From contig NZ_LN831790.1 of the NCBI RefSeq assembly GCF_001013905.1, positions 3,362,001 to 3,426,000 on the forward strand: a stretch of DNA of 64,000 nucleotides. The letters run 5' to 3'. The position numbers and the translations under genes are program-made. The notes beneath the pieces are model-generated. The model had not been told where the DNA came from and made no database searches. It saw nothing but the letters and a program-made list of their open reading frames with translations. Shown in pieces: positions 24,629-32,987 of this stretch (its first letter is position 1; every line of letters begins with the position of its first letter). This stretch comes from Streptomyces leeuwenhoekii. Lineage in GTDB: Bacteria; Actinomycetota; Actinomycetes; Streptomycetales; Streptomycetaceae.

Positions 24629-25684
24629 TCAGCCGCCGCCGTTCCGGCCCGGCGTCCGTCCGCCGCCCGTCCCGCCCGTGGCCGCCGGGCCGCCGCCCGC
24701 GCCGTCCGGGTCACCCGGGTTCGCGGCGTTCCCCGCGCCACCGGAGCCGCCCGTGCCACCGGAGCCGGCCGAACCACCGGACGTGCCCGCGCCGCTGGAC
24801 GTGCCCGCGCCGCTGGACGTGCCCGCGCCGCCGGAGGCGCCGGGACGGCCGGGGTTGCCGGGGTTGCCGGAGTTCCCGGCGGCCGAGCCTCCCACGGCGC
24901 CGCCGCCCGCTCCGCGTTCCCTCTCGGGCTGCTCGGTCGGGGGGTCCTCCCGCGGGGCGGCCTCGGACCGGTCGTCCCGCGCGGCGCAGTACGCGGCGAC
25001 CCGCCGCTCGCCGCCCGCCGCGGCCACCAACCGCCGCCAGATGGCGCCCTCCTGGGCCTCGCCCCGGGCCTCGTTCCGCCGGTGGGCACGGCAGTCGGCC
25101 GCGACGTCCCCGTCGTCCGCCGCGCGGTCCGGCCCGGCGGTGCCCTCGGTGGGCGGCACGGCGGGCCGGGAGGCCGGGCGGGCGGCGGGAGCCGTCGCGG
25201 CGGGCGGCCGGGAGCGGTCGCCGCCGGGGCCGCCCGCCGAGGGCACCGCCGGGCCGCCGCCGATCGCGGCGTACGCGGCACCGCCCAGGGTGAGACCGCC
25301 CAGGAGCACGGAGAGCGCGGTCTTGAACGGGCGTCCCGCGCGGCGGTGCGGCCGGGGCCGCCAGTCGTCGCGGCGCCGGGTCCGGGCCGCCCGGTGGGCA
25401 CCGGCGTCCCGCGCGGCCCGGAAGGCGGCCACCGCCCGCCCCTCGGCCTCGGTGCCGGCGCCTTCGCCGCCCTCGCGCAGGGCCGCGGAGAACAGCGCCT
25501 CGACCAGGCCGGGAGCCTCGGCGGGGCCACGGGAGCCGGGCCGCTCGCCCGGGCCCCCGACGTTTCCCGGAACCCGGCCGGAGCGCGCCCGCCGGGGGCC
25601 GGTGGCCCCACCGCCGCTGCGCTGGTCGCCCATCTCCTCTTCCGTCCCCGCTCGGTCCGCCGGTGTCTCGTCGCCGCCGGTCAT
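24629..25684 (-). CDS. Membrane partner (putative anti-sigma) of ECF sigma factor, module 2
   Basis: A 351-residue paralogue of the protein at 22459. The cytoplasmic part begins MTGGDETPADRAGTEEEM and contains AEAPGLVEALFSAALREGG and AVAAFRAARDAGAH, similar to the AALAAFRAARAARA segment of module 1. The membrane segment is FKTALSVLLGGLTLGGAAYA. The outer part has VAADCRAHRRNEARGEAQEG and RRVAAYCAARDD, the same Cys pair as module 1, and ends in a Gly/Ser/Thr-rich tail encoded partly by an 18-base tandem repeat. The ATG overlaps the sigma stop (ATGA). No zinc anti-sigma motif is present. Anti-sigma function is inferred from position only. Confidence 0.72.
   Translation of the reverse strand: MTGGDETPADRAGTEEEMGDQRSGGGATGPRRARSGRVPGNVGGPGERPGSRGPAEAPGLVEALFSAALREGGEGAGTEAEGRAVAAFRAARDAGAHRAARTRRRDDWRPRPHRRAGRPFKTALSVLLGGLTLGGAAYAAIGGGPAVPSAGGPGGDRSRPPAATAPAARPASRPAVPPTEGTAGPDRAADDGDVAADCRAHRRNEARGEAQEGAIWRRLVAAAGGERRVAAYCAARDDRSEAAPREDPPTEQPERERGAGGGAVGGSAAGNSGNPGNPGRPGASGGAGTSSGAGTSSGAGTSGGSAGSGGTGGSGGAGNAANPGDPDGAGGGPAATGGTGGGRTPGRNGGG
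24780..24836. repeat. Three tandem copies of an 18-bp unit inside the module 2 membrane protein
   Basis: The unit GACGTGCCCGCGCCGCTG repeats three times with small changes at the end. It encodes the Gly-Ala-Gly-Thr-Ser-Ser-like part of the C-terminal tail. Being a multiple of three, gains or losses of copies keep the frame open, so tail length may vary between strains. Confidence 0.7.
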
Positions 25685-26346
25685 GTCGACTCCCCCAGCG
25701 TCCGCGGAGCCTCGTCCGTCACACCGTCGGCGCCCAGTTGCCGGGCCAGCCGCTTCAGCCCCCGGTACGCGGCGGTGCGCACCGCGCCCGGCCGCTTGCC
25801 GAGGACGCGGGCGGCGGCGGGCCCGTCGAGTCCCACGACGACGCGCAGCAGCACCGCCTCGGCCTGGTCGCGCGGCAGCCCCCGGACCAGCGCCAGGGCG
25901 ACCTCGGTGGACAGGGACTCCAGCGCCTGGTCGTGGGTGCTGTCCGGGGCGGGCAGGTCCAGGTCCTGTTCCAGCGCGGCCGGGCGGGGCCGCACCCGCC
26001 GGCGGCGCAGATGGTCCAGGGCCCGGTGCCGGGCGATGGTCGCCGTCCAGCCGCGGAAGCCCGCCCCGTCGCCCCGGAACCGCCCGAGGTCGCGGGCTAT
26101 CTCCAGCCACGCGTCGGACGCCACGTCCTCGGCGTCGTCCCCGACCAGCCCGCGCAGGTAGCCGAGCAGGCCGGGCTGCACGAGCCGGTAGGCGACCGCG
26201 AAGGCGGCCTCGTCACCCTCCTGGGCCCGCGCGACGGCCGCGCCCAGTTCCCCGTCGTACGCCTGTACGTGGCGGGGTTCCCCTCGCTGGCCCAAGTACC
26301 GTCCTCGTCCGTACCGAGTGCGCGGCGAGCTCCGGTGAGCCCGCAC
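25681..26346 (-). CDS. ECF RNA polymerase sigma factor, module 2
   Basis: An ECF sigma factor paralogous to the one at 23547. Region 2 is DEAAFAVAYRLVQPGLLGYL, DAEDVASDAWLEIARDLGRF and GFRGWTATIARHRALDHLRR. Region 4 is RGLPRDQAEAVLLRVVVGLD and RVLGKRPGAVRTAAYRGLKR. The start is uncertain: GTG codons at 26346, 26385 and 26505 are all in frame and none has a good Shine-Dalgarno sequence. 26346 is listed because it gives a length similar to the paralogue without invading the amidase promoter region. It is followed by the membrane-partner gene with an ATGA overlap. Target promoters are unknown. Confidence 0.85.
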   Translation of the reverse strand: MRAHRSSPRTRYGRGRYLGQRGEPRHVQAYDGELGAAVARAQEGDEAAFAVAYRLVQPGLLGYLRGLVGDDAEDVASDAWLEIARDLGRFRGDGAGFRGWTATIARHRALDHLRRRRVRPRPAALEQDLDLPAPDSTHDQALESLSTEVALALVRGLPRDQAEAVLLRVVVGLDGPAAARVLGKRPGAVRTAAYRGLKRLARQLGADGVTDEAPRTLGEST

Positions 26347-26517
26347 CGTCCGTGCGGCACGAGCCGGTCGTGCCCACGTCCCCACCGTGATCAGCGTCGG
26401 GACCGGCGGAAACGTCACTGCCGCCGCGCCCGCCGGGAGTTGGCGGCCGGTGCGGACGGCGGGTGCGCCCACCCTGGTCGGCGTGACGATCGGCCGTGAT
26501 GTCACGCTGTCTGTAGT

Positions 26518-26539
26518 GGCGCCAGGGACTTGTGGCGCC
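26518..26539. promoter_or_regulatory. Inverted repeat upstream of the amidase gene
   Basis: GGCGCCA at 26518-26524 and TGGCGCC at 26533-26539 form a perfect 7-base inverted repeat with an 8-base spacer. It lies about 30 bases before the TTG start of the amidase and could be an operator or a hairpin in the 5' leader. A CTGTAGTG sequence just to its left is a possible -10 region. Confidence 0.45.
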
Positions 26540-26567
26540 TTCGTGTTCAGTTTCTAGGGGTGGGCAG

Positions 26568-29249
26568 TTGAGTCCTCGAAGGACCCATGCGTACAAACCG
26601 CTCGGTCTGAAGAGACGGGTGTGGCTGACGACCGGAGCGGTCGTCCTGAGCGCCGGGGGGGTGGTCACCTACGCGGTGGCGGAACCGTCAGCGGGACCGG
26701 TCGGCAAGGGTGTGGAGCGCAAGCCGACCATCCGCACGGTGAAGCTCCAGAACGAGGGAGCGGGCCGCAAGGGCCTCGACAAGAAGGACACCGGGCGGTT
26801 CAGCGCGGTGCTGCTGACCTGGAACGACCCCGACGCGAAGGTCAAGGGGACGCCTCAGGTGCGCACCCGGGACCTGACGACCGGCAAGTGGTCCGGCTGG
26901 CAGGAGCTGGACTCCGAGCCGAACCAGGCCGACGGCGCCGAGGGCGAGCGGGCCGCCGCCCGGGGCGGCACCGCCTCGCTGTGGACCGGGGACTCCGACG
27001 GCATCGAGGTGCGCGTCGTGCACGCCGACGGGACCGAGGCCGGCGGGCAGCCGGCCGGCATGGACGTCAAGCTGCTCGACCCGGGCACCGACCCGGAGGG
27101 CGCCATGGGACCGGCCGCCTTCGCCGCGGAGACCGAGTCGCCCGCGCCCACGGAGCCGGGCACCACGCAGTCGGCGGCGCCCACCGGGTCCGCCACGGAG
27201 ACGGCCGCGCCCACGCAGACGCCCGAAGCCCCGGGTACCGCCTCGCCCTCCGCCTCGCCGTCGGTGCCGACGTCCCCGCCGGCCACCGCCTCGCCCTCGC
27301 CCACGGTCCCGGCGCCCCGGCCCTCCAAGGTCGTCAAGCCGCCGGTCATCACCCAGGCCGAGTGGGGCGCCTCCACGGACTACGACGGCACGCCGAGCTA
27401 CGGCACCGACATCAAGGCCGCCGTCATCCACCACACCGGCATGGACAGCGACAACACCCTGTCCTGCGCCCAGTCGCGCGCCCGGATGCGCTCCATCCAG
27501 CAGGAGCACTTCGCCCGCGGCTACTACGACATCGGCTACAACTTCGTCGTCGACCGGTGCGGCCAGATCTTCGAGGGCCGCAGCGGCGGCATGGACCTGC
27601 CGGTGACCGGCGCCCACGACGTGGGCTTCAACACCAACACGGTCGGCATCTCCTACCTCGGCAACTTCGAGAGCGCGCAGCCCAGCCGTGCCGCGCTGGA
27701 CGCGATGGCGCGGATCGTGGCGTGGAAGTTCGGGATGTACGGCGTCGACCCCACCGGCAAGGTGACGCTGACCTCCGGCACCCCCAAGGGCCAGGACGGC
27801 AACCTCGTCGACAAGGGCACCTCGATCACGCTGCCGCGGGTCTTCGGCCACCGCGACACCAACGCCACCGCCTGCCCGGGCAAGAACCTCTACCCGAAGC
27901 TGTCCCGGATCGCCACGCTCGCGAAGACCCCGGGCATCTCGCACGCCCTGCCGACCTCCGACGTCAACCGGGACGGCGTCACCGACCTGGCCGTGGGCGT
28001 GCCCGTGGGCAACGTGGTGAAGGTGGTCCCCGGCGGCATCGACGGCCCGGTGACGGGCTCCAAGGTGTCGCTCACCCAGAACAGCGCGGGTGTCCCCGAC
28101 TCCACCGAGTCCGGTGACGCCTTCGGCACCTCCACCGCCTGGGGCGACGTCAACGGCGACGGCCACGCCGACCTCGCGATCGGCGCCCCCGGTGAGGACG
28201 ACACCGGCGGCAACGCCGACCGCGGCATGGTCACGGTGCTGTACGGCCCCGCCCTCAACACCGGTTTCTCGTACTACGCGACGGGTGTGACGTGGGCCGG
28301 CGCCAAGCTCGGCTCGGCGGTGACCGTCGGCGACTTCAACGGTGACGGCAAGGCGGACGTGTTCTCGGCCGGCACCGGCAAGGGCGGCAACTACAACGTG
28401 AAGCTGACCGGAGGCGCCACCGCCTACGGCAGGCTCACCTCCGCCACCGGCTCGGTCGCCCACCTGGACGCCGCCACCGGCGACTTCAACCGGGACGGCT
28501 ACGCGGACGTCGCCCTGAACTACCGCGACAACGGCGGCGTCGCCCGCGTGGCCCGTTTCGCCGGCTCGGCGACCGGCCTGACCATGGCCGGCGTCATCTC
28601 CGTCAAGGGCGGCCGGTCCATCGCCGCGGGCGACGTCGACAACAACGGCTACGACGACATCGTCATCGGCCAGCCCGTCGCCACCGAGTCCGGCGGCATC
28701 TCCGGCGGCCAGATCACCATGCTCCTCGGTACGTCCACCGGATTCACCACCACCGGCATGCGGGTCGTCCACCAGGACACCTCCGGCGTCCCCGACACCA
28801 ACGAGGCCCACGATTCCTTCGGCATGTCGGTGTCGCTGGGCGACTACAACGCCGACGGGTACGCGGACCTCCTCACCGGCGTCACCGGCGAGGACACCGT
28901 CCGCGACGGGGTCAACCGCGTCAACTCCGGCGCCGTGGTCCTGCTCAAGGGCACCGCGTCCGGCCTCACCGGCACCGGCTCGGTCCGCATCTCGCAGGAC
29001 AGCGCCAACGTCGCCGGCTCCACGGAGACCGACGACCGGGTCGGCTCGTCGGTGTCCCTCACCGACCTGTCCGGGTACGGGCGCGCCGACCTCACCTTCG
29101 GGGCCGACGGCGAGGACGGCACGGACGGCCTGGTGCACCACATCCCGAGCAACAGCTCCGGGCTGGGCTACGCGCAGTCCGTGATCTGGAGCAAGACCAC
29201 GCTGGGCACGCCCACGGACGGCCGCCTGGGCCAGACGCTGACGCCGTAA
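26568..29249 (+). CDS. Secreted N-acetylmuramoyl-L-alanine amidase with FG-GAP repeats
   Basis: An 893-residue secreted or surface-anchored peptidoglycan amidase. A basic N-terminus and the hydrophobic VWLTTGAVVLSAGGVVTYAVA (about 18-38) form an export signal. A region of about 130 residues and a Pro/Thr/Ser linker follow. The Amidase_2/PGRP domain runs from about 258 to 440, with the zinc ligands in AVIHHTG (His288/289), the Tyr-rich YYDIGYNFVVD, and GHRDTNATACPG. The rest consists of FG-GAP/integrin-like repeats with calcium-binding loops such as DVNRDGVTDLAVG, DVNGDGHADLAIGAP, DFNGDGKADVF and DYNADGYADLLTG. The TTG start at 26568 is preceded by AGGGGTGGG; frames further upstream have no support. 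Confidence 0.9.
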   Translation: MSPRRTHAYKPLGLKRRVWLTTGAVVLSAGGVVTYAVAEPSAGPVGKGVERKPTIRTVKLQNEGAGRKGLDKKDTGRFSAVLLTWNDPDAKVKGTPQVRTRDLTTGKWSGWQELDSEPNQADGAEGERAAARGGTASLWTGDSDGIEVRVVHADGTEAGGQPAGMDVKLLDPGTDPEGAMGPAAFAAETESPAPTEPGTTQSAAPTGSATETAAPTQTPEAPGTASPSASPSVPTSPPATASPSPTVPAPRPSKVVKPPVITQAEWGASTDYDGTPSYGTDIKAAVIHHTGMDSDNTLSCAQSRARMRSIQQEHFARGYYDIGYNFVVDRCGQIFEGRSGGMDLPVTGAHDVGFNTNTVGISYLGNFESAQPSRAALDAMARIVAWKFGMYGVDPTGKVTLTSGTPKGQDGNLVDKGTSITLPRVFGHRDTNATACPGKNLYPKLSRIATLAKTPGISHALPTSDVNRDGVTDLAVGVPVGNVVKVVPGGIDGPVTGSKVSLTQNSAGVPDSTESGDAFGTSTAWGDVNGDGHADLAIGAPGEDDTGGNADRGMVTVLYGPALNTGFSYYATGVTWAGAKLGSAVTVGDFNGDGKADVFSAGTGKGGNYNVKLTGGATAYGRLTSATGSVAHLDAATGDFNRDGYADVALNYRDNGGVARVARFAGSATGLTMAGVISVKGGRSIAAGDVDNNGYDDIVIGQPVATESGGISGGQITMLLGTSTGFTTTGMRVVHQDTSGVPDTNEAHDSFGMSVSLGDYNADGYADLLTGVTGEDTVRDGVNRVNSGAVVLLKGTASGLTGTGSVRISQDSANVAGSTETDDRVGSSVSLTDLSGYGRADLTFGADGEDGTDGLVHHIPSNSSGLGYAQSVIWSKTTLGTPTDGRLGQTLTP

Positions 29250-29276
29250 CCGGCGCCTTCACGACGGCCGTCCGGC

Positions 29277-29302
29277 GGGGCCCCGCCCGTGCGCGGGGTC
29301 CC
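29277..29302. terminator. Bidirectional terminator hairpin
   Basis: GGGGCCCCGC (29277-29286) pairs with GCGGGGTCCC (29293-29302) over ten positions including one G-T wobble, with a 6-base loop. It sits between the convergent amidase gene and the small gene ending at 29317, so it can serve both. Confidence 0.65.
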
Positions 29303-29316
29303 GGCCGGTTCCGTTC

Positions 29317-29721
29317 TCACCGGCCCGTCGTCGCCTCCCGGCACAGCAGCCGCAGCGACCCGTCGCCGGTGTAGCAGCGCCGGGCCTCCTCGATCGGGTC
29401 CCACAGGCGGCCGTCCGGGGTGCGCACCCAGTGGTCGCCGCCGGTCGCCCACCATTCGGCGCCGGTCTGACGGACGATCACCTCACCGGCGTACGCGCCG
29501 AGTCCGCGCAGCACGGTGCGCACCGCCGCGTACGGCGGTCCCTCGTCCCGTATGCCGTCGATCATCCGGTCCACGCGCCACAGGCTCTGCGCCGAGTAGT
29601 CGAGGCGCAGCCGGGCGCCCTCACGCAGGGCCGACACCGCGTCCGCCGCCCAGCGCACCGGCTTCGCCGCGGCCGGGGGCCGGGCCTCCTGCCGGGTCGT
29701 CGCCGTAGGGGTACTGGTCAT
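29317..29721 (-). CDS. Hypothetical protein
   Basis: A 134-residue soluble protein of unknown function. It begins MTSTPTATTRQEARPPAAAK (flexible), then has RWAADAVSALREGARLRLDY, a sequence SLWRVDRMIDGIRDEGPPYA, GLGAYAGEVIVRQTGAEWW and DGRLWDPIEEARRCYTGDG. The pattern of helices and the final W-D-P motif suggest a small globular domain, but I recognise no family. The ATG at 29721 is immediately preceded by GACGAGG; a GTG three codons earlier is also possible. It stands alone, convergent with the amidase. Confidence 0.65.
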   Translation of the reverse strand: MTSTPTATTRQEARPPAAAKPVRWAADAVSALREGARLRLDYSAQSLWRVDRMIDGIRDEGPPYAAVRTVLRGLGAYAGEVIVRQTGAEWWATGGDHWVRTPDGRLWDPIEEARRCYTGDGSLRLLCREATTGR

Positions 29722-29896
29722 CCTCGTCACAGTCGTCACACCCGCAAGAGCGTCGGCGCCCGGTGATTCGTCACGGGGGCCGGCGGGAGTGCCGCCGACC
29801 GGCGCAGGATCGCCGCACCTCCGCCACTTTCCCGCAACCCTCACCGCAGGACGGTCACACCTGCCCGGAGCGGCGGGCGGGCGGTCGGCGCGGGCG

Positions 29897-30487
29897 TCAG
29901 CCGTGCCCGCGCTCCCGGCGCGACACCACCGCGCGCAGCACCCGGCGGCCCTCCGCCGCGACCTCCAGCGCCTGGCGCAGGCCGGCCGTCCCATGGCCGG
30001 TGAGCAGTTCCAGGACGGTGATCTGGCGGCGCAGCTCGGCGGCGACCAGCGGCGGCATGTCCTCGGTGCGTCCCTCGCGTCCGGCGTCGACGCAGGCCGG
30101 CTCGCCGTCGGCGCCGTCGGGCGCGGGTTCAAGGAGCCGGTGGATCCGGAGCGAGGCGACCGAACAGGTGTCGGCCCACACCCGCATCCCCTCGGCGGAC
30201 CGCCCCTCCGGCGCGGCGGCCAGCATCCGGTGGGCGAGCAGCGCGGCCTCCTCCTCGGCGGCACCGCCCCGGTGCTCCCCCGGTCCGGCGAGCGTGCCGC
30301 GCAGCCGCTCCAGCCGCTTCGCCCAGTCGTCCTCCGCGCCGCCGTCGTCCTCGGCGAGGGCCGCCCACAGCGGCCGCAGCATCTCGTCCTCACCACCGAG
30401 CAGGGGAACGCACCGGTCCACACAGGCCAGACCGCTCGCGGCCAGTGCCCGTTCGTCGGCCCGTGCGATCAGTTCCACCAGGCTCAT
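29897..30487 (-). CDS. Hypothetical helical protein
   Basis: A 196-residue acidic, mainly helical protein of unknown function: MSLVELIARADERALAASGL, LRPLWAALAEDDGGAEDDWA, EEAALLAHRMLAAAPEGRSA, VWADTCSVASLRIHRLLEPA and LVAAELRRQITVLELLTGHG. It has no signal peptide or membrane segment. The ATG at 30487 follows GGGAGG by six bases, a good Shine-Dalgarno sequence. The gene stands between the unknown gene at 29317 and the hexosaminidase, all on the minus strand but with gaps of over 170 bases, so a shared operon is not evident. Confidence 0.7.
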   Translation of the reverse strand: MSLVELIARADERALAASGLACVDRCVPLLGGEDEMLRPLWAALAEDDGGAEDDWAKRLERLRGTLAGPGEHRGGAAEEEAALLAHRMLAAAPEGRSAEGMRVWADTCSVASLRIHRLLEPAPDGADGEPACVDAGREGRTEDMPPLVAAELRRQITVLELLTGHGTAGLRQALEVAAEGRRVLRAVVSRRERGHG

Positions 30488-30672
30488 GCACGCCTCCCTG
30501 TCCGTACCCCTCGGTCCCGCGCGTCGATACGGAACCGGCACTTCCCCCTACTGCGTGCGACGGCCCGCGCGTGTCACAGGGGCACCCGCGCGCCCGGGAG
30601 CGGCGGGAGCGGGGGAGGGCGAGGCTGCCCGCGCCGGGGCGGTGCGCGGCGGGCGGACCGGGGCCGGGCCGG

Positions 30673-32280
30673 TCAGCGGAGCCGGTCCGCCAGCGCCTTG
30701 AACTCCGTCCAGGACAGCTCCGGCTCGCGCGGGTCCCAGAGCTTTTGCACCGTGGCCGCGAGCGGCAGCCGGATGCCGGCCGCGACCTGCTGTTCGGTCT
30801 GGGAGTTCGCCAGGTCGCACCAAACGGCGAAGCTGCCGCCGAGGATCTGGTCGTCGTACCGCGCCGGGACGGCCTCGGTGCCGCGCAGCACGCGCGGCGT
30901 CCACTGCTCGTAGATGCGCTCACCGGTCGGATAGACGAAGGTCTGCGGCTGCCCGAGCACGTAGTAGAGGAACTCGTCGTTGTAGTTGATCACCTTGCGG
31001 CCCGTCTGGAGGTACTCCAGCGGCTGCCGGGCGCCGATCTCCTTGCCGGTCCAGTAGGCGACCTCCAGATCGCCGTCCGCCCGCACCGAGGCGCTGCGGA
31101 AGAAGCCGTCGTTCCAGGCGCGCGGGGTGCGGTCGTGGGCGCGGACCGTCGCGGTGCGGTCGTTGAGCCAGCCGGTGGTGAGGTCGGCGACGTTGGCCCC
31201 GGAGCCGAACCGCTCCCGCGCGGCGGCGGCGAGCTGCGGGAAGGACGCCTGCGGGTCCGACACGGTCAGCGCCTGGTACTCGTCGGCGCCGAGGTGCCAC
31301 CGGCTGCCGGGGAAGAGACCGGCGTACTCGTTCAGCAGGTCGTCGACGATGTCGGCGGCCTTCTTCTTCGAGATGTCCACCGCGCCGCGGACCGCCGTGC
31401 CCTGCGCGTTGCGCAGTTGCAGATCGGGGTGGGCGGCGATGACGGCACCGAGGTGGCCGGGCGAGTCGATCTCGGGGACGACGGTGATGTGCCGGCTCGC
31501 GGCGAGATCGACGATCTTCTTCACCTGTGCCTTGGTCAGGTGGTCCTGCGACACGACCTCCGGGTGGGTCTCGGACTCGATGCGGAACGCCTGGTCGTCG
31601 GAGAAGTGCAGGCCGATCTCGTTGAACTTCAGGTCGCCGAGCTCGCGGATCCGGTCCTCTATCCAGCCGGCCGAGAAGTGCTTGCGCGCGATGTCCAGCA
31701 TGAAGCCGCGCCGGGGCTTGGCCGGTTCGTCGCGTATGACGCCCTCCGGGGCGCTGCCGCCGCGCACGGCCTGCTTCAGGGTGCGGGTGCCGTAGAAGAC
31801 GCCCGCCTCGGCCGGTCCGCTGACGGTCACCCGCCCGCCACGCACGGTGAGGGTGTACGACTCCGGGTTGGCGCCCTCGCCCTCGTTCATCTCCAGCCGC
31901 AGGTCGCCGGCGCGCTCGTCGTCCTTCTCCCCCGCGTACGTCAGCCCCAGCTCGCCGGCTATCAGCCGGCCCTCGTCGGCCAGGGCTGCGTCGTTCACCA
32001 CCACGCGGTGGCCGCGTGCGGGCTGCCAGCCGGGGCCGCGCTCCGGGGTGTGCTCGCGGACGGCGGGGATCGTGCGGGGCGCGCTGGACAGGGGGTAGGA
32101 CCGCGTGGGACTGGGCGTCGCGCTCGGGGAGCCGGGCGCGGCCGCGGCACCCGGCGGGCCGCCGTCACCGCCGGAGGCCCACAGGCCCACTCCCACGCCG
32201 AGGGCGGCGATCGCCGCGCCGGCTATCACCGCCCGCTGTTTCACCCTGCGCGCCGGGGTACGGCGCCTGTGCTGACTCAC
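30673..32280 (-). CDS. Beta-N-acetylhexosaminidase, GH20
   Basis: A 535-residue exported glycoside hydrolase that removes terminal GlcNAc/GalNAc, probably from chitin fragments or wall turnover products. A basic start and the hydrophobic AVIAGAAIAALGVGVGLWAS form a signal anchor, followed by a Pro/Ser-rich stretch. The GH20b domain precedes the TIM barrel, which starts at RRGFMLDIARKHFSAGWIED. Motifs are EIGLHFSDDQAFRIE, VVPEIDSPGHLGAVI and the catalytic WHLGADEY with its Asp-Glu pair, followed by VAYWTGKEIG and a C-terminal VWCDLANSQTE. The GTG at 32280 is supported by TACGGT seven bases upstream; the ten-codon upstream extension is not. Confidence 0.9.
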   Translation of the reverse strand: MSQHRRRTPARRVKQRAVIAGAAIAALGVGVGLWASGGDGGPPGAAAAPGSPSATPSPTRSYPLSSAPRTIPAVREHTPERGPGWQPARGHRVVVNDAALADEGRLIAGELGLTYAGEKDDERAGDLRLEMNEGEGANPESYTLTVRGGRVTVSGPAEAGVFYGTRTLKQAVRGGSAPEGVIRDEPAKPRRGFMLDIARKHFSAGWIEDRIRELGDLKFNEIGLHFSDDQAFRIESETHPEVVSQDHLTKAQVKKIVDLAASRHITVVPEIDSPGHLGAVIAAHPDLQLRNAQGTAVRGAVDISKKKAADIVDDLLNEYAGLFPGSRWHLGADEYQALTVSDPQASFPQLAAAARERFGSGANVADLTTGWLNDRTATVRAHDRTPRAWNDGFFRSASVRADGDLEVAYWTGKEIGARQPLEYLQTGRKVINYNDEFLYYVLGQPQTFVYPTGERIYEQWTPRVLRGTEAVPARYDDQILGGSFAVWCDLANSQTEQQVAAGIRLPLAATVQKLWDPREPELSWTEFKALADRLR

Positions 32281-32293
32281 GGCGCCCACCGTA
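32281..32293 (-). promoter_or_regulatory. Leaderless promoter -10 box of the hexosaminidase gene
   Basis: On the minus strand TACGGT (32293-32288) is followed by seven bases (GGGCGCC) and the GTG start at 32280. No Shine-Dalgarno sequence is present. No GlcNAc-type DasR operator was recognised in the flanking bases. Confidence 0.6.
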
Positions 32294-32447
32294 GAGCTTC
32301 GGCCGTCCACCGGACGTTCCTAAACTCTCCCGTTCGGGTGAATCTGAGGCATCCGCCGGACACTTCGTGACCATTCTCGATAGCGTGATGACACATCTCT
32401 CACAGCACCCCCTGCCGACACACACGTGACGTCCACAAGGAACCACG

Positions 32448-32987
32448 CTGCCTGCGCACCGTCTTCCCGACCTCCCCGGCCGAGTCGCCATACCTGTACC
32501 AGAGCAAACACGCGGCGCACGGTCCCCACTGGAGCACTTCAACCACGCCCGCGCCGAGGACGCCGTCCACACCCTCCTCGCCTGTCTCCGCCACGGCGGC
32601 TGGGCGCACCGCCTCGCCGCCCACCGTCCCTACCCCGACCTGCCCGCCCTGCTGGCGGCGGCGGACGAGGCGACGTACGACCTGACGCCCGAGGCCCTCA
32701 CGGCGGCACTGGCCGCGGAGCCGCTGCCCGCGCTGCCGGCAGGGGCGTACTCCGCCGCCCACACGGCACTCGGCGCGGCCAACGCGGCGTACGAGAGCCG
32801 ATTCGGTCATACGTTCGTCATCTGCGTGGACGATCTCGCCGCCCATGAGGTCCTGGACCATGTCCTCGAAGGCATCCGGTCACGATTGGCCAACGATCCC
32901 GAGGAGGAGCGACTGGTGGCGGCCGACGAGCTCCGCCGCCTGGCCAAGGGGCGCCTGCGGACCCGCCTCGGGGAGACGGGACGCTGA
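32448..32987 (+). CDS. OHCU-decarboxylase-like protein, probable CTG start
   Basis: A protein of about 179 residues of the 2-oxo-4-hydroxy-4-carboxy-5-ureidoimidazoline decarboxylase fold (uric acid breakdown). The frame shows RSPLEHFNHARAEDAVHTLL, CLRHGGWAHRLAAHRPYPDL and AANAAYESRFGHTFVICVDD, then EEERLVAADELRRLAKGRLR, all in family order. The usual HPxIG catalytic segment and the following Glu are not visible (AAEPLPALPAG stands there), so decarboxylase activity is doubtful. An in-frame TGA lies at 32427-32429. The only codons before the conserved part are ACG and CTG, and AAGGAA sits five bases before CTG 32448. A one-base error linking a GTG at 32426 is the alternative. No uricase genes are nearby. 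Confidence 0.7.
   Translation: MPAHRLPDLPGRVAIPVPEQTRGARSPLEHFNHARAEDAVHTLLACLRHGGWAHRLAAHRPYPDLPALLAAADEATYDLTPEALTAALAAEPLPALPAGAYSAAHTALGAANAAYESRFGHTFVICVDDLAAHEVLDHVLEGIRSRLANDPEEERLVAADELRRLAKGRLRTRLGETGR

Noticed and set aside
26347..26505. Longer N-terminus for the module 2 sigma factor
   Set aside because: The extra residues have no similarity to the paralogue and would cover the amidase promoter region; left as an uncertain start.
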